In this document: positions 60,527 to 64,000 of the stretch, in pieces
How the letters are laid out: each line of letters starts with the position of its first letter
Numbering within the stretch: position 1 is the first letter of the stretch
NCBI RefSeq assembly: GCF_009711135.1
Contig: NZ_WMIC01000002.1
Location: forward strand, 62,001-126,000
Source: Flavobacterium sp. LC2016-01
Lineage (GTDB): Bacteria; Bacteroidota; Bacteroidia; Flavobacteriales; Flavobacteriaceae
Reading direction: 5' to 3'
Length of the DNA stretch: 64,000 nt
The notes under the pieces: generated by a model
Database searches by the model: none
What the model was told of the DNA's origin: nothing
Seen by the model: the letters and a program-made list of their open reading frames with translations, nothing else
Position numbers and translations under genes: made by a program

Positions 60527-61768
60527 TTACTTATTTTTCGCTTCAATCCATTTCGACATATACATCGTGCTTCTAAAAGCATGATGTTGCAGTAAATTGC
60601 CCATAAAATTATGAAGGCGATGACTTTCAGAATCAGCTAAAAGAGAATTTATCAGTGAAGTTAATTTATCTGAATAAGCGCTTTTTTGATAGCATTCATT
60701 AATAATTGTAATTCCATTTTTTTGAGATTCTTTCCAGAGATTTTCATCTTGATAAAGTGCAATTGCTTTTTTTGCAAACGCCGCCGGATCATCTTCGATA
60801 AAACCATTCCAAGGAAAATCTAAATGCATGGCTTCGGAACCAATTGAAGATGTTACACTTGGCGTTCCGCATTGCATGGCTTCCAATAATTTCCCTTTTA
60901 AACCTGCCCCAAAACGAATTGGAGCTAAAACAATTCTGGCTTTTTTGACCACTTCATTGGCATCTTCTGCCCTTCCCATAATATAAAAACCATTTTTAGG
61001 CTGATGCAGCTGCAATACTTTTTGCGAAGGATAAGCGCCGTAAACTTCTAAAACCGCTTCTGGAAAATCTTTTTTCAAAAAAGGCCAAATCGATTCTTTT
61101 AGATACTGAACGGTATTCCAATTCGGTTCATGAAGAAAATTTCCAATAAAAACAAAGTTCTTTCGATTCTCAAAAGAAGGAAGTTTCAGCAGTTCTTCTT
61201 CATTCATTTTTTCAACTAAAAAAGGAAGATAAAAAAGTAATTCTTTATTGATTCTGAAAACATCTTGCAAGATATTCATTTCAAATTCTGAAATAATCAA
61301 AGACAAATCACATCTTAAAATACTGGCAATTTCTCTTTTCGCCACTTCTTCAGATAATAAATCTGAAATTTCAAAAGTTCGTTTTTCCTTAAAAGCTTTT
61401 TGTCTTGCCGTTCTTAAACAATGCAAATCTTCTGTATCTAGAATTCGGATTGCTTTCGGGCAATTTTCAATTACTCTCCATCCAAATTGTTCTTCAATCA
61501 TGAATCGGTCAAACAAAACTACATCTGGATTTAATTCGGTTACAAAATCATCAAAACTTGAAGAATTAAGTTCGATGCTTACTTTTGCGACTCCAAATAC
61601 AGCTAAATCAACCATAAAATCACTGTCTTGTGCAGCGCTGGCAAAAGTGATTTCGAATCCATTTTCTTTGAAAATAGAAATCAGCTGCATCATTCTTCCA
61701 CCTGCAGCAGAAGAATTTGGCTCAGGCCAGACAAACCCAATAATTAAAAGTTTTTTTATCTGATTCAT
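60527..61768 (-). CDS. Glycosyltransferase, GT4/GT-B fold
   Basis: 413 residues. N-terminal domain with GFVWPEPNSSAAGGRMMQL, and a C-terminal donor site with GNFLHEPNWNTVQYL and GAGLKGKLLEAMQCGTPSV, which places the nucleotide-sugar in GT-B enzymes. The acceptor is not deducible, and no polysaccharide cluster adjoins. Divergent from miaE. Confidence 0.88.
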   Translation of the reverse strand: MNQIKKLLIIGFVWPEPNSSAAGGRMMQLISIFKENGFEITFASAAQDSDFMVDLAVFGVAKVSIELNSSSFDDFVTELNPDVVLFDRFMIEEQFGWRVIENCPKAIRILDTEDLHCLRTARQKAFKEKRTFEISDLLSEEVAKREIASILRCDLSLIISEFEMNILQDVFRINKELLFYLPFLVEKMNEEELLKLPSFENRKNFVFIGNFLHEPNWNTVQYLKESIWPFLKKDFPEAVLEVYGAYPSQKVLQLHQPKNGFYIMGRAEDANEVVKKARIVLAPIRFGAGLKGKLLEAMQCGTPSVTSSIGSEAMHLDFPWNGFIEDDPAAFAKKAIALYQDENLWKESQKNGITIINECYQKSAYSDKLTSLINSLLADSESHRLHNFMGNLLQHHAFRSTMYMSKWIEAKNK

Positions 61769-61850
61769 AATATTTGTTTCATATTACAAAATAATGCTTT
61801 TTTCCGCGGATTTGCACCCAATTTCCTGAGATTCGGTCGTAAAAAAACAC

Positions 61851-61858
61851 TAATTTTG
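61851..61858 (+). promoter_or_regulatory. Promoter -7 box of miaE
   Basis: TAATTTTG matches TAnnTTTG, 25 bases before the miaE ATG. Confidence 0.5.
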
Positions 61859-61882
61859 TAGGAACATTTTTTTTAAAGAATT

Positions 61883-62464
61883 ATGCTGGGATTAAAGTTA
61901 GCCACAGACCCTCGCTGGGTGAATATAGTCGAATCAAATATCGAAGAAATTTTAACGGATCATGCCTGGTGCGAACAAAAAGCGGCTTCGAACGCAATAA
62001 GCATTGTTACCTATAACTCTGAATTAGAGGAATTAGTGACTGAAATGCTGGTAATTGCCAGAGAAGAACTAGAACATTTACAAATGGTTCATGATGTAAT
62101 CAAAAAACGCGGACTTACTTTGGGACGCGAACGCAAAGATCATTATGTAAATGAACTTTTTAAATTCATGAAGAAAGACGGAAGCCGAAGAGACGCGCTT
62201 TGTGACCGATTATTATTTTCGGCCATGATTGAAGCCAGAAGCTGTGAGCGTTTTAAAGTACTTTCAGAAAATATTAAAGACGAAGAACTAGCTAAATTCT
62301 ACCGCGATTTAATGATTTCTGAAGCAGGGCATTATACTACTTTTTTAGGATTCGCCAGAAAATATCAAGACAATATTGACATTGACAAACGCTGGAAAGA
62401 ATGGATTGAATTCGAAGGCTCCATTATTACCAATTACGGAAAAAACGAAACTGTGCACGGATAA
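61883..62464 (+). CDS. miaE: tRNA-(ms2io6A)-hydroxylase MiaE
   Basis: 193 residues. Di-iron monooxygenase that hydroxylates the isopentenyl group of the modified A37 in tRNA. The ferritin-like four-helix bundle shows the iron ligands in WCEQKA (Glu31), REELEH (61-65 region), EARSCERF and SEAGHYTTF. Start LGLKLATDPRWVN is typical of the family. It is followed 39 bases later by the AsmA-like gene. Confidence 0.95.
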   Translation: MLGLKLATDPRWVNIVESNIEEILTDHAWCEQKAASNAISIVTYNSELEELVTEMLVIAREELEHLQMVHDVIKKRGLTLGRERKDHYVNELFKFMKKDGSRRDALCDRLLFSAMIEARSCERFKVLSENIKDEELAKFYRDLMISEAGHYTTFLGFARKYQDNIDIDKRWKEWIEFEGSIITNYGKNETVHG

Positions 62465-62503
62465 TTTTCCTGAATATTTTCCAAAAACAAATAACAAAAT
62501 AAC

Positions 62504-64000
62504 ATGACTGCAAGTAAAAAGAAATCCATTATATTAAAAACCCTTAAATATCTTGGAATAACCTTTGTTGTTATTATAGGATTATTGTTTTTAACGCCAA
62601 TTATTTTTGCAGATAAAATTAAAGAACAAATTAAAAAAACGGCAAACGAAAAGCTTAGTGCAGAATTAAATTATTCCGATGTTTCCGTTTCATTTTTTCA
62701 CCATTTCCCTTCGCTGACATTGACATTAAGCGACTTGAATCTTAATGGCTCTGCTCCTTATGCAAAGGAAAAATTCATTACTGCAAAGGAAGTTTCTTTT
62801 GGAATAAATGTTGCCAGTCTGGTTTTCAGTAAAACTGTAAAAATTGATCAAATTTACTTATCAGATTCTTTTATCAATGTAAAAGTAAATGCAAAAGGCG
62901 AAGCCAATTATAATATTTACAAATCATCAAAACCTTCAAATCCTAAAGACAGCACTGAAACTGCTTTAAAACTGGAACGAATTGAGATTTTAAACAGCAA
63001 AATAATTTATGACGACCAGTCGACTAAAGTTCATTTTGATGCGTTTGGTTTTAACTATTTAGGAAAAGGAGATTTGAACAAATCTGTTTTTGATTTGTAT
63101 TCGAAAGCTAAAATCGAAAAGCTGAATGTAGTGTATGAAGGCGAACCGTATTTGATGAATAAAAAGGTCGATGCTGATTTGATTACCAAAGTAAATGTAA
63201 ACTCGCTTTCTTTCTTTTTTCAACAAAATAACTTAAAAATCAATCAACTTGTAGTTGATTTTAAAGGGAAATTCGACTTCCTGAAAGATGGCTACAATAT
63301 GGATTTTGTTATAAAATCAGAAAACAGCAAACTTAACGATGTTTTCACTGCATTCCCACCAAAATACATCACTTGGCTTTCTAAAACCGAATTAAAAGGA
63401 AACACAAATCTTCTTTTAACTTTAAAAGGCGATTATATTACTTCACAAAATATTGCACCAGAACTTGATTTGGATGTAAAAATCGACAGCGGATTTGTAA
63501 ATTATAACAAAAGTGCCTTCCCAGTTACTAACCTGAATTTAGAAGTTAAAACCAAAGTACCAAATCTAAATCCAGACCTGGCTGATATTGATGCTAAAAA
63601 TTTATCATTAAACATTAATACCGATTATTTGAAATCGAAATTTCACGTAGTCGGCGTAAACACTCCAGATATTGATGCCGATTTAAAGGCTAAAATAGAT
63701 CTCGGAAAATTGATGTCAGCTCTTGGAATTCCAAACATCGTATTAAAAGGAAATCTTGATGGAGATGCTGTTGTAAATGGAAAATTCGACCAAAAAAACA
63801 GACTTTTTCCAAAAACACAAGGAACAATTAATTTGGTAAACGGTTATTTAAAAACGCCTTATTATCCAAATCCAATTACAAATATTACAGTTAAATCGAG
63901 AATTGACAATCAAAAAGGCACTTACGATGATTTGAAAGTAAAACTAAAACCAGCGCAATTCACTTTTGAAGGAAAACCAGTTTTTGTAGAAGCCGACTTA
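62504..64000 (+). CDS. AsmA-like family protein (cut by window edge)
   Basis: The frame from the ATG at 62504 stays open for 499 codons to base 64000 and continues beyond. An N-terminal membrane helix (about 13-33) is followed by a long beta-rich repeat protein (ELNYSDVSVSFFHHFPSLT, then LSDLNLNG, and ELKGNTNLLLTLKGDY). This is the AsmA/YhdP type, thought to bridge the periplasm and move phospholipids to the outer membrane. Only about half of a typical 850-1000 residue member is present. Confidence 0.88.
   Translation, partial: MTASKKKSIILKTLKYLGITFVVIIGLLFLTPIIFADKIKEQIKKTANEKLSAELNYSDVSVSFFHHFPSLTLTLSDLNLNGSAPYAKEKFITAKEVSFGINVASLVFSKTVKIDQIYLSDSFINVKVNAKGEANYNIYKSSKPSNPKDSTETALKLERIEILNSKIIYDDQSTKVHFDAFGFNYLGKGDLNKSVFDLYSKAKIEKLNVVYEGEPYLMNKKVDADLITKVNVNSLSFFFQQNNLKINQLVVDFKGKFDFLKDGYNMDFVIKSENSKLNDVFTAFPPKYITWLSKTELKGNTNLLLTLKGDYITSQNIAPELDLDVKIDSGFVNYNKSAFPVTNLNLEVKTKVPNLNPDLADIDAKNLSLNINTDYLKSKFHVVGVNTPDIDADLKAKIDLGKLMSALGIPNIVLKGNLDGDAVVNGKFDQKNRLFPKTQGTINLVNGYLKTPYYPNPITNITVKSRIDNQKGTYDDLKVKLKPAQFTFEGKPVFVEADL

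Noticed and set aside
61248..61763. 171-residue plus-strand frame opposite the glycosyltransferase gene
   Set aside because: Composition is that of an antisense shadow, and the minus-strand frame shows clear GT-B motifs.
1..64000. CRISPR array, toxin-antitoxin pair or phage defence island
   Set aside because: No regularly spaced repeats, cas genes, restriction genes or paired small toxin-like genes were found on either strand.

Overview
The window is AT-rich chromosomal DNA from a gliding member of the Bacteroidota, most likely a Flavobacterium close to F. johnsoniae. The evidence is a GldJ gliding lipoprotein next to the type IX secretion genes porU and porV, a SusC/SusD polysaccharide utilization locus, a bacterial geranylgeranylglyceryl phosphate synthase, Bacteroidota-style promoter boxes (TAnnTTTG) and many palindromic intergenic repeats. 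No tRNA, rRNA, CRISPR array, prophage or intact insertion sequence was found. Both edge genes are cut by the window: a MOSC protein on the left and an AsmA-like protein on the right.

Region 1 (1-7.6 kb) is mostly housekeeping: aat, a DUF3127 protein, a flavin reductase, an orphan histidine kinase, a HIT protein, greA with a terminator-like leader hairpin, and a Rieske-like lipoprotein without the histidine ligands. Region 2 (5.4-11.7 kb) looks like a thiamine-import cluster. A clear TPP riboswitch precedes a TonB-dependent receptor. Upstream in the same direction lie arfB, a NadR-like kinase fused to DUF4301, a PnuC-type transporter and GGGP synthase. Region 3 (11.8-15.5 kb) has a Crp/Fnr regulator, a perfect FNR-like palindrome in front of a small membrane protein and a group III truncated hemoglobin, then a phosphopantetheinyl transferase and ahcY.

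Region 4 (15.7-22.8 kb) has a patatin/outer-membrane protein, an SMR transporter, a group of alkylation-repair-type genes (AraC-Ogt fusion, 2OG-Fe(II) oxygenase, Ada-type zinc protein, AlkB) and a Nudix-fold regulator with a destroyed Nudix box. Region 5 (23.4-44.3 kb) is the showpiece: a PUL with SusC, SusD, a surface glycan-binding lipoprotein, four GH30 enzymes in two paralogous pairs, GH5-CBM6, GH16, GH3 and an exported endonuclease/exonuclease/phosphatase-fold protein. A divergent SusR-like membrane regulator faces it, and an exact 15-bp direct repeat lies between the two. The enzyme set points to beta-1,3/1,6-glucans (laminarin, pustulan or fungal wall glucan).

Region 6 (44.3-58 kb) has murF and gldJ on the minus strand, diverging from porU-porV, cdd, pdhA-pdhC and an M1 aminopeptidase lipoprotein. 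Region 7 (58-64 kb) starts with a 560-bp intergenic stretch packed with structured repeats, followed by an AhpD-like protein, a DUF1348 protein, an AraC regulator, a glycosyltransferase, miaE and the truncated AsmA-like gene.
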